A DNA stretch of 64,000 nt from Crocodylus rhombifer (Eukaryota; Chordata; Crocodylia; Crocodylidae). Below the pieces are notes generated by a model. The model made no database searches. It had not been told where the DNA came from and was given only the letters and a program-made list of their open reading frames with translations. Location of the stretch: the NCBI GenBank assembly GCA_038503035.1, contig JAVSML010019020.1, positions 1 to 64,000 on the forward strand. The letters are read 5' to 3'. The position numbers and the translations under genes were made by a program. The stretch's first letter is position 1, and each line of letters opens with the position of its first letter. Shown here in pieces: positions 25,541-37,127 of this stretch.

Positions 25541-26640
25541 TACAGACAAGGTTCTTTGGGTAAATGTGATCTTTTATTAGACCAACTATATAATTGGAAA
25601 AATTGTTCTTTGCAGGGTTTTGGGCACAAACACCCTTCTTCAGGCATAGAAAGAGTCTGCTGTTGTTTTGTGTTCTCCTGAATGGAATAGAAGCCAATAT
25701 GCAAAATGCAGGTTTGTGAAAATGCAAATGCTTGGCAGTAAGGATCAGAAGTGATGGGAGACGATAGGTGTAAGATAGGTAGGTGGAGAGGGAAGGGGGA
25801 ATGTTGACCTGGTGACACAACATAGCTGGTAAAATGTAGAAAGTTTACCTGGGGTTACTGGATGGCAGGCAGGTTTTAATGTGCCATAAATCCAATGTCT
25901 GTATTTTGTCCATGATTTTTTGTATCCAGTAGATTTATGAAGTGAAGTTCGTAGGCTCATCTACATAAGGTGTCTTGCAAATTCCTTTTGAGGATTAAAA
26001 CTGAGAGCTTGGAGAGAGAGTGGTTGTCTTGTGAGAAGTGTGCACCCGCAGGGAATTGGGTATTCTTGTCTTTGATAGATTTTCAGCGTGCGTTCATTCT
26101 GGTGCACAGTGGTTGTTTGGTTTCTCCTACATATTTTCCATCAGGGCATTTAGTGCATTGGATGAGATGTATTACATTTCTGGATGTGCAGGTGTAAGAT
26201 CCAGGAATGCTGATGGTTCTGTTGTGGGATGTAGTTATTGTGGGGGTGGTGGAGATGTGTTGTCAGGTTTTATGTTTCTTGTTCCAGCTTGGTCTGGATC
26301 CATTTGGTGTGCTTTGGACCATAGACAGTTTGCTTCTGGTGATGAGATTGGCAAAGTTTGTTGCTTGTTTAAAGGCTAGGATGGGTGGTTCTGAGAAGAT
26401 CTATTTAAGAACTGGGTTTTCTAGAATGGGTTGCAGTTATTTGAAGCTTTTCCATATAGGTTCCAGGGAAGGATGTTATGTCATAACTAATGGTATATGA
26501 TTTGTGGGGATTTTCTTTTTGTACTGCAGCTATTCTTCATGTGGTATCAGGTGGGTCCTTCAAAAGTGTGATATGGAGGTGTTTCCTTGTTGAGTGAAAG
26601 CCCTTTGTAGATGGGCAGAGCAGGTGTCAACAACTAGTAA
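25541..26640 (-). pseudogene. Penelope-like retroelement relic with GIY-YIG endonuclease
   Basis: On the minus strand the order is PSLEPIWKSF, then NFANLITRSKLS (linker after the reverse transcriptase), then VIHLIQCTKCPDGKYVGETK, the Cys-containing GIY-YIG endonuclease start of Penelope-like elements, then HFSQDN-like and a 3' UTR with GAAGAAGGGTGTTTGTGCCC. It ends CTAATAAAAGATCACATTTACCC. Many stops and frame changes make it dead. Such elements are absent from mammals, where this sequence would be unexpected. Confidence 0.8.
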
Positions 26641-27732
26641 AATGCATTAGGCAGTCATTGCCACCTTTCCACCCAGTCTTTGATCTGGTGAATTTCATTT
26701 GGTGAAATTTTCACATCACCCCTGCTTTGCTATTCTACTCAGAACTGGTGGATAGGCACCTGACATTTTTAAAGTAGCAAGATTGTTCCATTTGTCCATG
26801 GTCCTCTCTTTACATTCTCTCTTTCAGGGTCTCCTTAGCTTACATGATCTCAGCTTGATGATTAACAGATCTACTTCTCCACCTTTGACTTTTCCTGTTC
26901 TTCAGGCCTGCTGTCACAAACTATCTCTACACTTCAGTCACTGATGGGATTTCAGCAAATGTACATATACTGGAGTCAGCTGTTCAGGCACCAGTAGCTG
27001 CAGCAGCATAGGGTTTACCTAGCCAAGTACACAGCTAGGGTTCATAGTCAGCTTGAGTAGCTTGCAGTGAAGCCCATGCTACTATGGCTTTTGAAGCTGC
27101 TGATAGCTGAGCTAGGCAGATTGCAGCAATCCAGAGTTTGTCTCTACATTACATTCATACTTCCAGTTGCCATGTACAGGTAGCCCCTGAATGCCTTTCT
27201 CATATCTCTTCCTGGTTGTTGTCTCATTAACTTCAAAACACTCAGGCTGGATTCCTGACATTTCACCTGCTTTCATTTCTCACATTCTTTGTCTCTTTTG
27301 ATAATGATGTTGTATACCTTCCTTTCACTCATGCATGTAATTTAGGGGATTATCTAACTCTTCCCTCTCTCCCACCACAGCAAGCCATGAACAAGCATTG
27401 CAGTTTCCTGCTGCAGACACTTCAAAGAACTGTCTTCCTCTTTTTGTCCAGACAGCACACAGCAGACCACCATTTAAGGATTCACCGTGTCTGATACCCT
27501 CCTCACCTCCAGATACCCATGTCGGACCCCTTGGGTCTGTGCACAGTATATAGTTCCTCAGATGATGTAATATCTTTAGCCCCAACCACCTCATATCCAT
27601 CTTAAGTTCCATCACTGGTTTCCACTATTTTACTCCATCAAAGTCTGTCTTTTTGTCCTCACTTCCAAGGATCTTCAAGGTCCATTCCTTCCAGCTTGTC
27701 CTGCCTCATACTTTTTGTCTTCCACTGGACCA

Positions 27733-27848
27733 TAAGAACATAAGAATTGCTATACTGGCCCAGACCAATGGTTCATCTAGCCTAGTATCTTGTCTCTGAG
27801 AGTGGCAGGAGTGCATGCTTTAGAAGAAGAGCCTAAGAACAGGATATA
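27733..27848 (-). repeat. CR1/L3-group 3' end
   Basis: CATAAGAACATAAGAATTGC followed by TATACTGGCCCAGACCAATGG is the minus-strand 3' end of a CR1-group LINE common in turtles and crocodilians. The matching plus-strand type is at 44840-45390. Confidence 0.8.
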
Positions 27849-27855
27849 TCTAGAG

Positions 27856-28430
27856 CAGGGGTGAGCAAAATATGGCCTGTGGGCTGCAGCCCACCAAAGA
27901 ATTTTATCTGGACCACCACGGGCTAGGCTCTACCTGGCCCAGAGGATAGTCCAGGCTGTGGCATGTGCAGCTGATCCTATGCAGCAGGTGGTATGGCAGC
28001 TGGACTCCATTTCCCAGTAGCCCTAGTGGCAGCAGCAACTTCCAGCTGCCACTGCCAATGTCACTGTCACTACCACTACCAGACCCAGCCCTGATACCTG
28101 GGCATTCCAGCCTGTCTGCCCCATATCCACTGCCAGGGCTGCCAGATGGAGTGGACAGGCAGGCAAGAGACCATGGAGACCAGTTGGCACCCCTGCGGAC
28201 AGGGAACGCTTGGCTGGGTGGACAGCATGGAGCCATGGGTGGGGAGGGAGCAGTGTCCAGGAGTGGGATGGGTAGGTCAGGTTGGGATAAGGATCATGGG
28301 GCCGTGCTGGAAGCAGGGAGTTTCAGGGGTCCTACGCTGAGGTGAGTGTTTGCAGCATTGCCCCAGCCTTCCAGTTCTCCATTATTTCCACCATCTTGGT
28401 GTACAAACATTGCCACCATTAAATGTGGGC
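27856..28430. mobile_element. hAT-like element, left end clear
   Basis: Starts CAGGGGTGAGCAAAATATGG, with the GGCCTGTGGGCTGCAGCCC body typical of Charlie-like hAT termini. The flank ATCTAGAG fits the family's CTAGA-type target. I could not find the right end or matching duplication, so the end is a guess from where GC-rich sequence stops. Confidence 0.45.
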
Positions 28431-28974
28431 CGTGTCCCTGCAAGCTTCCGCACTTAGGCTCTTGAGATCCTGAGTTGTTATGTATAGCAGAAGAGGGTCC
28501 TGGAGTCTCTAACAGTTACTTGGCTCCACTTTATACTCTGCTCTATGATGTCTTTTTATAGCATCCCATGAAATGAACCTGGGTTTCTGAAGTTTGTGCT
28601 CTCTCTCATATATCTTTTATTCAGTTCGTCTGTATGGTGTAATCTACCTGCCTTTCTCCATAAGTGCCAGGGCTCTGAGGGGCTCCTTTGCTGCAGGGCA
28701 GACAGCCCTGGCTTTGGGAGAGGGCCTGGGGTGGGCGCCCCCAACACTGCCCAGCTCCTGTCCCACTATACTGGTATCCTGGCACACAGCCAGCAAATCT
28801 CTCCCGGTGGCCTTTTATGGTGAAGGGGAGTTGGCAGGCAAGGAAGGGACATGTCCTGAATATGCCCCAGCAGCAGTGTGGAATGAGCCCTGCTTCCTCC
28901 TCCCTGCTCTGGCCTGTTGTCCTCATACAACAGGCCATTCCTGTTGTCCTCATACAAATGCACCAACCACCATA

Positions 28975-29760
28975 CTGTCTTCCTCATATACATGTACACA
29001 CCCCCTCTCCTACACCCACATGCACACACCCCTCCAGACACACACATTCACACATCCCTCCATACATGTACACCCCCCACCCATGTACACACACACACAC
29101 ACACACACCCCTCTATACACACATGTATGCACACCCCTCCATACAACCCCCTCCACATGTACACCCCCACTTCTCTAGACACTTGCACACCTCCCTCCAC
29201 GCACATATACATACACATCCCTCCCCCCCACACAAATGCATATATGCACACATCTGTCCAGACACATGTATGCCCACACACCTTCACACCCCCCNNNNNN
29301 NNNNNNNNNNNNNNNNNNNNNNNNNNNNNNNNNNNNNNNNNNNNNNNNNNNNNNNNNNNNNNNNNNNNNNNNNNNNNNNNNNNNNNNNNNNNNNNNNNNN
29401 NNNNNNNNNNNNNNNNNNNNNNNNNNNNNNNNNNNNNNNNNNNNNNNNNNNNNNNNNNNNNNNNNNNNNNNNNNNNNNNNNNNNNNNNNNNNNNNNNNNN
29501 NNNNNNNNNNNNNNNNNNNNNNNNNNNNNNNNNNNNNNNNNNNNNNNNNNNNNNNNNNNNNNNNNNNNNNNNNNNNNNNNNNNNNNNNNNNNNNNNNNNN
29601 NNNNNNNNNNNNNNNNNNNNNNNNNNNNNNNNNNNNNNNNNNNNNNNNNNNNNNNNNNNNNNNNNNNNNNNNNNNNNNNNNNNNNNNNNNNNNNCCCCGT
29701 ACATATACACGTACACACCCCCCCCCCCGTACACGTACACGTACACACACACCCCGGGAC
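28975..29760. repeat. CA/CCCCTCC-rich low-complexity tract around the gap
   Basis: Both sides of the gap are made of loosely repeated ACACACCCCTCCATACA-type units, with a pure (CA)n run near 29087-29106. To the right the units become CGTACACGTACAC. The tract ends where the CpG island begins. It looks like an unstable minisatellite, which probably caused the gap. Confidence 0.75.
29295..29694. other. Assembly gap (400 N)
   Basis: A run of exactly 400 N sits inside a C- and CA-rich tract (CACACCCC on the left, CGTACACGTACAC on the right). The round length suggests an estimated or default gap size. Part of the distal promoter may be missing. The long open frames that cross it are artefacts. Confidence 0.97.
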
Positions 29761-29850
29761 CGCACTACGTACACCCGGCCCTTGCACACGACTCCTCCGG
29801 CGCCAACGCGCAGACCCCGTGCCTCCCGGCAGCTCAGGAGCGGCGGCGGC

Positions 29851-29880
29851 GATTGGCTGGGGCGGGCGCGGGGGCGGGGC
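29851..29880. promoter_or_regulatory. Inverted CCAAT box and GC box
   Basis: ATTGG (reverse of CCAAT) stands at 29852-29856, and GGGGCGGGGC, a full Sp1/KLF-type GC box, at 29871-29880, with GGGCGGGC-type sequence between. They are about 90-120 bp upstream of the start codon. This spacing is typical of NF-Y and Sp1 sites in CpG-island promoters. Binding is inferred. Confidence 0.6.
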
Positions 29881-29890
29881 GCGCGCGGCC

Positions 29891-29898
29891 TTGCATCA
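29891..29898 (-). promoter_or_regulatory. Amino acid response element (ATF4/C-EBP type)
   Basis: TTGCATCA is the exact reverse complement of TGATGCAA, the composite C/EBP-ATF element used by ATF4, and the flank TTGCATCATCC resembles the CHOP (DDIT3) element. It lies 74-81 bp upstream of the ATG, right after the GC box. SLC1A4 is known in mammals as an ATF4 target induced by amino acid shortage. That this site does the job here is inference. Confidence 0.65.
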
Positions 29899-29971
29899 TC
29901 CCGGGCAGCGCGGGGTCTTGCTGCAGCCGCTGAGGGCCGGGCTGTGGGGAGGCGGGCAGCGCGGCGGCGGC

Positions 29972-30495
29972 ATGGCGAAGCCGGGCGAGAGCCTGAATGG
30001 CTACGCGGAGAGCAGTTGCGCTGTGGCGGGGCTGGGGGAGCCCGGGCCCGGGGCGCTGGGCGCGCGGCTGCGGGGTTGCGGGCGCTGGGCGCGCAGGAAC
30101 TGCCTGGTGCTGCTGACCGTGGCCGGGGTGCTGGGCGGCGTGGCGCTGGGCGCGGCCGTGCGGCGCCTGGAGCTGGCTCGGCCGCAGGTGGCCTACCTGG
30201 CCTTCCCCGGCGAGATGCTGCTCCGCATGCTCAAGATGATCATCCTGCCCCTGGTGGTGTGCAGCCTCGTGTCCGGCGCCGCCAGCCTGGACACCCGGGC
30301 GCTGGGCAAGCTGGGTGGCATCGCCATCACCTACTTCTTGGGCACCACCCTGCTGGCCTCGGGGCTGGCTGTGGCCCTGGCCTTCATCATCCGCCCCGGG
30401 GCGGGCGCCGCGTCCCTCAACACCAACGCCCTGGGGCTGGAGGACACTGTGGCCACCAACAAGGAGACTGTGGACTCCTTCCTGGACCTCACCAG
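29972..30495 (+). CDS. SLC1A4: SLC1A4 exon 1 (start codon, TM1-TM3)
   Basis: The exon encodes residues 1 to about 175 of the ASCT1 neutral amino acid transporter. The ATG at 29972 lies in GCGGCATGG, a fair Kozak context, and no ATG occurs in the 90 bases upstream. After a variable hydrophilic N-terminus of about 45 residues come a first hydrophobic helix ([16 protein letters not shown]), then the SLC1 hallmark [19 protein letters not shown] in TM2, and a third helix after GGIAITYF. The end [11 protein letters not shown] is typical of ASCT1. The donor is CACCAG|GTGAGC at 30496, and the last codon (Arg) is split 2+1. GC content is very high here, unlike the flanking introns, because the exon lies in the CpG island. 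An open frame running upstream through the gap is not evidence of a longer protein. Confidence 0.96.
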
Positions 30496-31822
30496 GTGAG
30501 CGCAAACACATGGGAAAGGGGTCGTGGGTGAGCCAGGCGGCTGCCCCGGGTCTGGACAGAAAGGGGGCCTGAAAATGGTGAAAATAATGATGGTTATTAT
30601 TATTGTGATCTCTAGCAAAGGGGGGCATAGGCACTTCACTGAAAATTCAATTCCCCTTATATACAGAGATGATGATAAGCAGACAAAAAGCAGGCAGGAA
30701 GATGGGAGAATGATTGCAGTATAAAAGCAAAGTGATCTGAAAATTCACCCAGGGCCACCAGGAGTCTAGGTATGGTGCTGATGGGGTGCTTCCCCACCCA
30801 GTGGCCTGCGCTGCAGGGCTCTGGTGACACCCGTGGGCATGTTGCATCAGCCTTGTGGTCCAGACTCCTGCCTCAGGCTCCTGCCTCAGGCAGCATCAGA
30901 TGCTTCAGAGGAAGGTGCCAGGCTCCTGAGACAGTCAGGAGAAGGTATTTTTCCTCTTTCCCATGAATTGGAGCCTGACTGATGCTTGGCATCTCAGCCT
31001 TGCTGCAGTAGCTGTTGGGTTTGGGGTTTCCTTTGTTTTTAGTCTTGACTCTTGTGCCTCAACTCATCATGCAGCTTAATGTCCAGTCCTGCGGGGATCC
31101 TGCTGAACTCAGGGTCTCGGAAAGAGGGCTGGATCTCAAGCAAGGAGTACTGCAGCACAAATGTGTGTGGTGTTTTAAATGTGACATCTGTCTGAGTCGG
31201 CAGAGGTGCCTTGCATTATGAATGGGTGAACAGAAGCTTCCGCTCCACCTTTCCCCCACCATTCATTATTCTGGGCGCTGCTCACCTTTTCTCCGCTCAT
31301 TACGCTCATCCCCTGTGGACAAGATAATGAGACCTGGCCTTTTCAAGCTCTGTATAGAAGATAGTTCCATGCTCCTTCATGGTTCTCAGTACCTGTGTCT
31401 GAACCAACTCTAACCCAATCATTTCCTTTTTTGAGACAGAGTGACAAAGACTGAGCCCCACAATCCAGTTAAAAGCATATAAAAGCATTTCTAGTCATCA
31501 GTACGTTCTCAGTGACTCTCCATCCTGTTCCTTAATGCACTGAGTAGCTACCGCTCATTAGAGGGAAAGCAGCCACCTGCAAAGTTCCCATCCCCAGCAC
31601 AGCTGTCTTCAAGGCAAAGGCTCCCATATCTGGTTGCATCAGAATGATATTGTCTTCTTGCAGTGTAGATCTTTAAGCAGAAGCTCGACTGATCTGACTC
31701 AGAGGCATTTTAAAAGCTCTTAAAAGACTCATAAAGAGAGAGACTTTTAAAATACCTCACCAAAACAAAGAGCCAACTTTTAACGCTCTCCTATAATTGC
31801 TTCCAACTACAGTCTCGTACTC

Positions 31823-32002
31823 CAGAAGTCGGCAACCCACAGGCCAGTTTGGATCTGGCCTGTGGATGTGGGTCTTTGGCAGCATTTTGCAGCAGGTGCT
31901 CTCTCTATGCTGGAGACAGTGGCAGGGTCCGTGCACCTGCTTTCCATCAGCAACCCGAGTGGGTCATTCCACCCCACAACTGGGAAAGGTTGCCTACACC
32001 TG
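31823..32002. mobile_element. hAT-like MITE, 180 bp
   Basis: The left end CAGAAGTCGGCAACC and the right end GGTTGCCTACACCTG are complementary with few changes. Flanks TCGTACTC (31815-31822) and TCCTACTC (32003-32010) match at 7 of 8. It lies in SLC1A4 intron 1. Confidence 0.75.
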
Positions 32003-32552
32003 TCCTACTCAATGGCTAACCTTTGTTCTTCATTTGGAACTATGAAGACAGCTACATATTAGTGTTATTCATAACTTGATACTGCCATCTTATTTATACT
32101 GAGTAGCTGTTTACTCTGCACATAGTTCCTGATAATGGGACAAAGTTAAATTACTATATAACCTGAGAGAAGCTGCAGGATGAATAAGAATTTACAAGTT
32201 GGACTGTACTGTAGTGGCCTCAGATAATTGTTGCCCCATATTATACATATTTATATAGTACCATTACTATGCATGGAAACTTCACTAAAAACTAAATTCC
32301 CCTTGTATACAGAGATCATAATAAACAGACAGAATGCAGGTGGGAAGATGGGAGAATGATTGCAGTATAAAAGTGAAGTGATCTGAACACTTTTAAATTT
32401 AGCAAGCATCTTACAAGTTCTCAAACTCCTTTTTTTAATAGACATTTTGTTATTATTGCAAGAAATATTGAAACCCTGGATGGAACTGCTGTCAAATCTG
32501 ATTAATACTTTTGGGTTCTCAAGCTGTTTCTTCTTGTGTTATAAATATGGAC

Positions 32553-32690
32553 TTTTATAGTTTCATAGTTTCTAGGGTTGGAAGGGACCTGAGCAGATCA
32601 TCGAGTCCGACCCCCTGCCATGGCAGGAAAGAGTACTGGGGTCAAACGACCCCAGCAAGGTGTACATCTAACGGGCTCGCCCATGGCCCA
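32553..32690 (-). repeat. CR1 LINE 3' end
   Basis: TTTCATAGTTTCTAGGGTTG and GAAGGGACCTGAGCAGATCA, then GAGTCCGACCCCCTGCC, is the minus-strand CR1 tail in its crocodilian-like form. It is fairly well preserved, so one of the younger repeats here. Confidence 0.85.
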
Positions 32691-33478
32691 TGAGTAGTAA
32701 TAGTTTGAGGCCGTGAGCAGTAATAGTTAAGGTAATTCTATAAACAGAGATGCTATCCGTACAAAATATCTCGGTAGTATGCCTGTTAGCACCTTTGGCC
32801 ATGTCCCTGTGAGCAGGAACGTGCAGTTTATGGCACCTCAGAGCCTTCTGAGATGCCATGAAATGCACATAGTACTTGTGAATCGGTTTGCTGTGCTGTA
32901 TATTTGCAGTGGAGTGGCAAAATGAGATACTGGGAAATCCCAGAATCTAAGTGGGGTGCTGCATGTAGATGCAGCATGTGCCACCAGAAACCGGAGCCTA
33001 GCTAGCCATGTTCTGGCTGCTGGCCAGGCTCTGCGTGCCCAAATCGCTGCTGCTGCTGTTGCCCTGGGGGACCCCCAGGACCCCAGGTAAGGCTGCTGGG
33101 GCCCCACCAAAGTGTATGTGCAGGGGCGTGCCTGGGGACACCTAGCACAAATATGTGTTGCTGCTAGTTGTCCCTGGGGAAACGCACATTCCCATTTATG
33201 GGGATGTACCCCTTGAGTCTTTGTGCATCTCGTCCTCTTCAAGAACTAAACCCAGCAAATTGTGAGTGTCTGAATTAAAAGACAAAATAACGGACATGGG
33301 TAGAAAGACCATTGAGAAAATTGAAATTGTTGGGGATGGGAGTGCAATAGAAAAGCAGTTGCTTTAGAATATAGAGAGAATATACCTATCTTCAGTAAAA
33401 TCTGAGAGTCAAGAGGAACTTTATAAGAGTGTGCACTTCAGGTTGCACACTTGTGTGGACTTTGGGCATGGTATAGAC

Positions 33479-33777
33479 TGGTGATTCTTAGCCAGGATGC
33501 CGTGACACCCTGGGATGCCACGGGGTGCCATTCAGTGTTAGCACTGTTAGGTAGACAAGCATGTTTCACAAGATAAAGCCACTGATTTCAAATAGAAATT
33601 CAGAGTGGTAAAAACCATTATGATCCACTGTGGTCTTTTTGAGTTCTCTGCAACAGCAGATCTATTCTTGTCTATTCTTGTCTTGCAGTCCAAAAACAAG
33701 TGAAAACTAGGAGGTGGCATTTTCTGAGGGGAGCCTTGAGTCTTAAGGGGGAAAAAAAAAAAGATTGAGACCCACTG
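33479..33777. mobile_element. hAT-like MITE, ~300-bp family (copy 1)
   Basis: The left end reads TGGTGATTCTTAGCCAGG and the right end GATTGAGACCCACTG, complementary to each other. Flanks GTATAGAC (33471-33478) and GTGTAGAC (33778-33785) match at 7 of 8. The interior shares CACAAGATAAA and GATTTCAAAT with 52050-52330 and, in reverse, with 38881-39187. Confidence 0.75.
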
Positions 33778-33961
33778 GTGTAGACTATAGTAGGGCCTCA
33801 GCTGCTTAACAGCGTTTGCTTGACCAAAGCTAGTTTAAGAGAAGAAAAGTCAAAGGAAATGATCCGGCCAGAGGATGTCAAAAGTTGCCAGCTATTTTAG
33901 AAAATTCAGGAAAGATGGAATGGGGAAAACTAGGCTAAATGTTGCTCGAGGACACCTAGAG

Positions 33962-34416
33962 CAGGGGTTGGCAACCTTTTTAGGCAGGGGGCTGGATTGC
34001 CCCAATTCAAGTCAGAGGTAGGCTTGTGCCAGTAAATCCAGTACCAACAGGTAGGAGGACCCAGCCTCTGCTGCCACTTTTCCCAGCAGCTGCACAGGGA
34101 AAGTGTCTGCAGCCAGTGCTTGTCTCTGGCTGCAGAAGAAATCAACTGTTCCCAAAGCTTCCCAAGGCTGCAGGGAAAAGAACTGGCTGCGGACACTCTC
34201 TCCATGGCACCGTGGGGAAAAGCAGTGGCAGGAACTTTCCCTGAGCAGCTGCAGTGGGAAGTAGCAGCAGCAGCAGCTGGGTCTTTGCACCTGTCCACCA
34301 TGTGTCCCCCAACCCAAACTGGATCCTTCTGGTTACTGAAGCCCCATGTCTATGGGCTGTTTTGAATGGTACCATGGTCTGGATTCAGACCATGGGCCAT
34401 AACTTGCTGACCCCTT
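33962..34416. mobile_element. hAT-like transposon, 455 bp
   Basis: Begins CAGGGGTTGGCAACCTTTTT and ends TTGCTGACCCCTT. Flanking ACCTAGAG (33954-33961) and AGCTAGAG (34417-34424) match at 7 of 8. The body is filled with GC-rich sequence and CAG repeats. No transposase. Confidence 0.8.
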
Positions 34417-35676
34417 AGCTAGAGGTTTGATGCTAGATGAGGCTAATTTTAGACCAGATATAGCTCAGATACGGAATAAAAAATAGCCATATGAATATTA
34501 GTTAGAGTAATACCTATTAGAAATGCTTTTATGCATATATATTTTACCTTATTTAGAAAATATTTTATATTGAACCAGGCAATAGTGTATACAAATCTGG
34601 GTTCATTTCAGAATCTTTGCCCTTCAGCCTTGAACTACAGTCCTTGGTGAATTGCCCATCTGCTTGTAACTTTAAAAATAAGCTCTATTTTAAAATTTCA
34701 TTTGAAAGCCAGGTGAGAAGTCCTTTTGCCTAACAGGCTGGCCACCTGAGAGAGGCTTTTTAAAACTTTTTAGACCTTTAAGTCATTAATTTTTTTAATT
34801 CTCTCAAACATTAACCAGATTGTTATTTTTTAAATATTACACATTTTATAAATTTGAATCATTTGCTTGATATACGTTATCTGTACTACTTAGCCATTTA
34901 TATTGTTTCTGTATTTTATTATTACATTTGACATTAAAAAATTAGGCATCCTTAAATTCGTGAGCATTCAGTGTTGGTGAAACTGGATCTTTGAACCTTT
35001 CATGGATCTCATAATATACCTGAGAGTCAACAATGGCTAATAAATGTGGGGTTTTCTTGATAGGCGATTTTGAGTTCTGAATGTGCTGATTTGCCTTTCA
35101 GGATTTAACATGTACACTTTTAATTTATACTTCCCAGTATTTTCAAAGTTCTACCTAAGGTTGGAAACAAAATAGAAATTCTTCCATCATTATGTAAATA
35201 CTAATGTAGAGTTTAAGGGTCATGGATATAATTCAGTTTTCTGAATATGAGGAGGTAAATTGTTAATATAATTTAATCCCTGAAGATAAAAAAAGCCATA
35301 TGCAAACTTCTAAAGCCCACTGATTTGCACATCAGTGCTACTTGAAGAGAAAGAGCATTGACAACTTTCTCTTGCAATGGTTATACAAATATAAACAAGT
35401 GCCCATTTCATACTCAAGATGCCATGGCATCATTTAGTACAATGACATATCCTAATATAGTGGACTGCTTGTCCCACCCTAATGAATAAATAGCCACTTC
35501 CAAAAACTGTCCAAAACAAAACACTCCCTAGCAGACAGGAAAATACCCCCTTTGATATCTCTACCTGGTGTCATATGTCCAGGAAAAAAACATATTCTGT
35601 GTATCTTGATGATGACAACTTGCAGATCCAGGTAACTGATTAGCAGATCCATGCTTTGGTGAATGGAGGAAGGTAC

Positions 35677-35830
35677 AGAATCATAGAAAATTATTGTAGG
35701 AAGAGCCTTCAGGATCTAATCCAACTCCTGCTCAAAGCAGGACCATCCCTAACTGTATCATCCCAGCCAAGGATTTGTCTACCCAGTATCAAGCCCCAAA
35801 GCCAGTGACCACTAACCCCAGCTGTGCTGT
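35677..35830 (-). repeat. CR1 LINE 3' end
   Basis: AGAATCATAGAAAATTATTG, then CAACTCCTGCTCAAAGCAGG and ACCATCCCTAACTGTATCAT give the usual CR1 minus-strand order. It is diverged. Confidence 0.8.
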
Positions 35831-36158
35831 GTTATCACTTTTTTTGCACTCTATCTCAATGCAGTATCCCACTCAGAAATTTGCAAGCACTATCTCAAGA
35901 ATATATTCTGACCATTTGCCATATGTCCAGGAGACTAACAAAAGTGGTCTGTAGCTGACCCAAGGGCATGACTGAATTCCAGGGAGGGACTTCCATAAAA
36001 ACATCCAAACAGAAAACCCCATCATGCCTTATTATTCCATTTATTAATGTGCCGGGGCTGTTGCTTGAACATCAATGCTGATCTCAGCTGTGACAGTATG
36101 ATACCGGACAGGAACAGTCAAGTCAGTCTGAAACTGTCAAGGTTTGGATTATTTAGGA

Positions 36159-37125
36159 CAGGGGTCAGCAATATATGACCTATGGGCTGAATTCAGCCCA
36201 TGGCAGCAGAGATTGGTGGCATGCAGTAGAGGAGCACTTTGCACTGTGCCATGCATTCCTCTGCCATGTGCTGCTGCTCTCCCACACAGTTTCTAGCAGG
36301 CAGCTTCCCCAGCCCTCCCTGCTCTGTGCTCCGGGCTGTTCTCTCAACCCATTACTGCAGCCTATGCATACCCTCACTGCCAAATTTGAGACTGGTGATG
36401 GAAATTCGTGGTAATTGATGGAGATGGTAAACAGAGGATCCAGTGGGCCAGCATGAGAATAACCCTCAGCATAGAGCAGGGAGGGTTGGGGTACTATGCT
36501 GGGAGTCAGTGGCTTGTAGCAGCAACCAGGTCACAAAGAGCAGCCTACTGTTCTTAAAGGGGAGTGGAGCTGGGGCAGGTGTGGGTGTGGGAGCATGATG
36601 TGGGCAGGAGTGGGTGGGCTTAGCCCCACGTGGAGCACCATGGGGTGGTTACAGGTCAGGTGGGAGAGCAGACCTCATCTGCACCTGCACTGCCTGGGCA
36701 AGCTCTGCTGCACATTGCCTCTGCCGCCGCCCCCCACCCCAGCTGGCTCTCGGGACCTTGTGTGCAGGCAGCCTCCCCATATGCACAACCCCCCCACACA
36801 TGCCAACTCTCCACATGCCCCCCTAACACCCATCTACTCCCCCCACACACAATATATATGAGTAAGACTTTATTTTGAACTATTATGCAATTATCTCTAT
36901 ATACACTACTCAAAAACGCATAAATCAGGACAAAAGATATATTTTTAAATAAAATTAAAATATGTTGTACAGTAGTAGATGTTTGGGGTTTCTTTTGTAT
37001 ATGCTTTCTTTTTTATCTATAATTTGTTCAGGTGATATCTTGTGGAAGATTTTATGTGGGCGGCCCTTGACAGCTCACTAAAACTCATTATGTGCCCCTC
37101 CAGTCAAAATAATTGCCCTCCCCTG
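36159..37125. mobile_element. hAT-like element(s), boundaries uncertain
   Basis: A hAT-type left end, CAGGGGTCAGCAATATATG, lies at 36159, and a hAT-type right end, AATAATTGCCCTCCCCTG, finishes at 37125. The flanks (ATTTAGGA and TGGTAGAC) do not match, so this may be two truncated elements or one with lost duplications. The middle holds a GC-rich part to 36850 and an AT-rich part after. Confidence 0.5.
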
Positions 37126-37127
37126 TG

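Larger units (their letters stand above)
22200..28970. other. Upstream intergenic DNA, right part; no gene seen
   Basis: Between the listed repeats (22200-23584, 23986-24989, 26641-27732 and 28431-28970) I see only AT-rich sequence with scattered short open frames. A fragment TGAAGTCAATGG near 23427 belongs to an old amniote repeat motif seen again near 56930 and 51770. Confidence 0.55.
29740..30500. promoter_or_regulatory. CpG island over SLC1A4 promoter and exon 1
   Basis: Dense CpG and G+C begin a little right of the assembly gap and continue through exon 1, then stop abruptly a few tens of bases into intron 1, where AT-rich DNA resumes. This is the usual setting of a TATA-less housekeeping-type vertebrate promoter. 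The transcription start cannot be fixed from sequence alone. It probably lies between about 29880 and 29960. Confidence 0.8.

Noticed and set aside
28688..30499. Long open frame in phase with SLC1A4 exon 1 running upstream through the gap
   Set aside because: It crosses 400 unknown bases and CA-rich repeat, and its upstream part resembles no SLC1 protein. The conserved N-terminus begins at the ATG at 29972.
29690..30500. SLC1A5 as the gene identity
   Set aside because: Exon 3 (YATDYK with two sequons) and the exon 5 ending (ATCS) match ASCT1 better than ASCT2.
29236..30531. Second long plus-strand frame and long minus-strand frames over the CpG island
   Set aside because: They are shadows of GC-rich exon 1 with few stop codons. 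Low-complexity Arg/Ala/Gly sequence, no domain.
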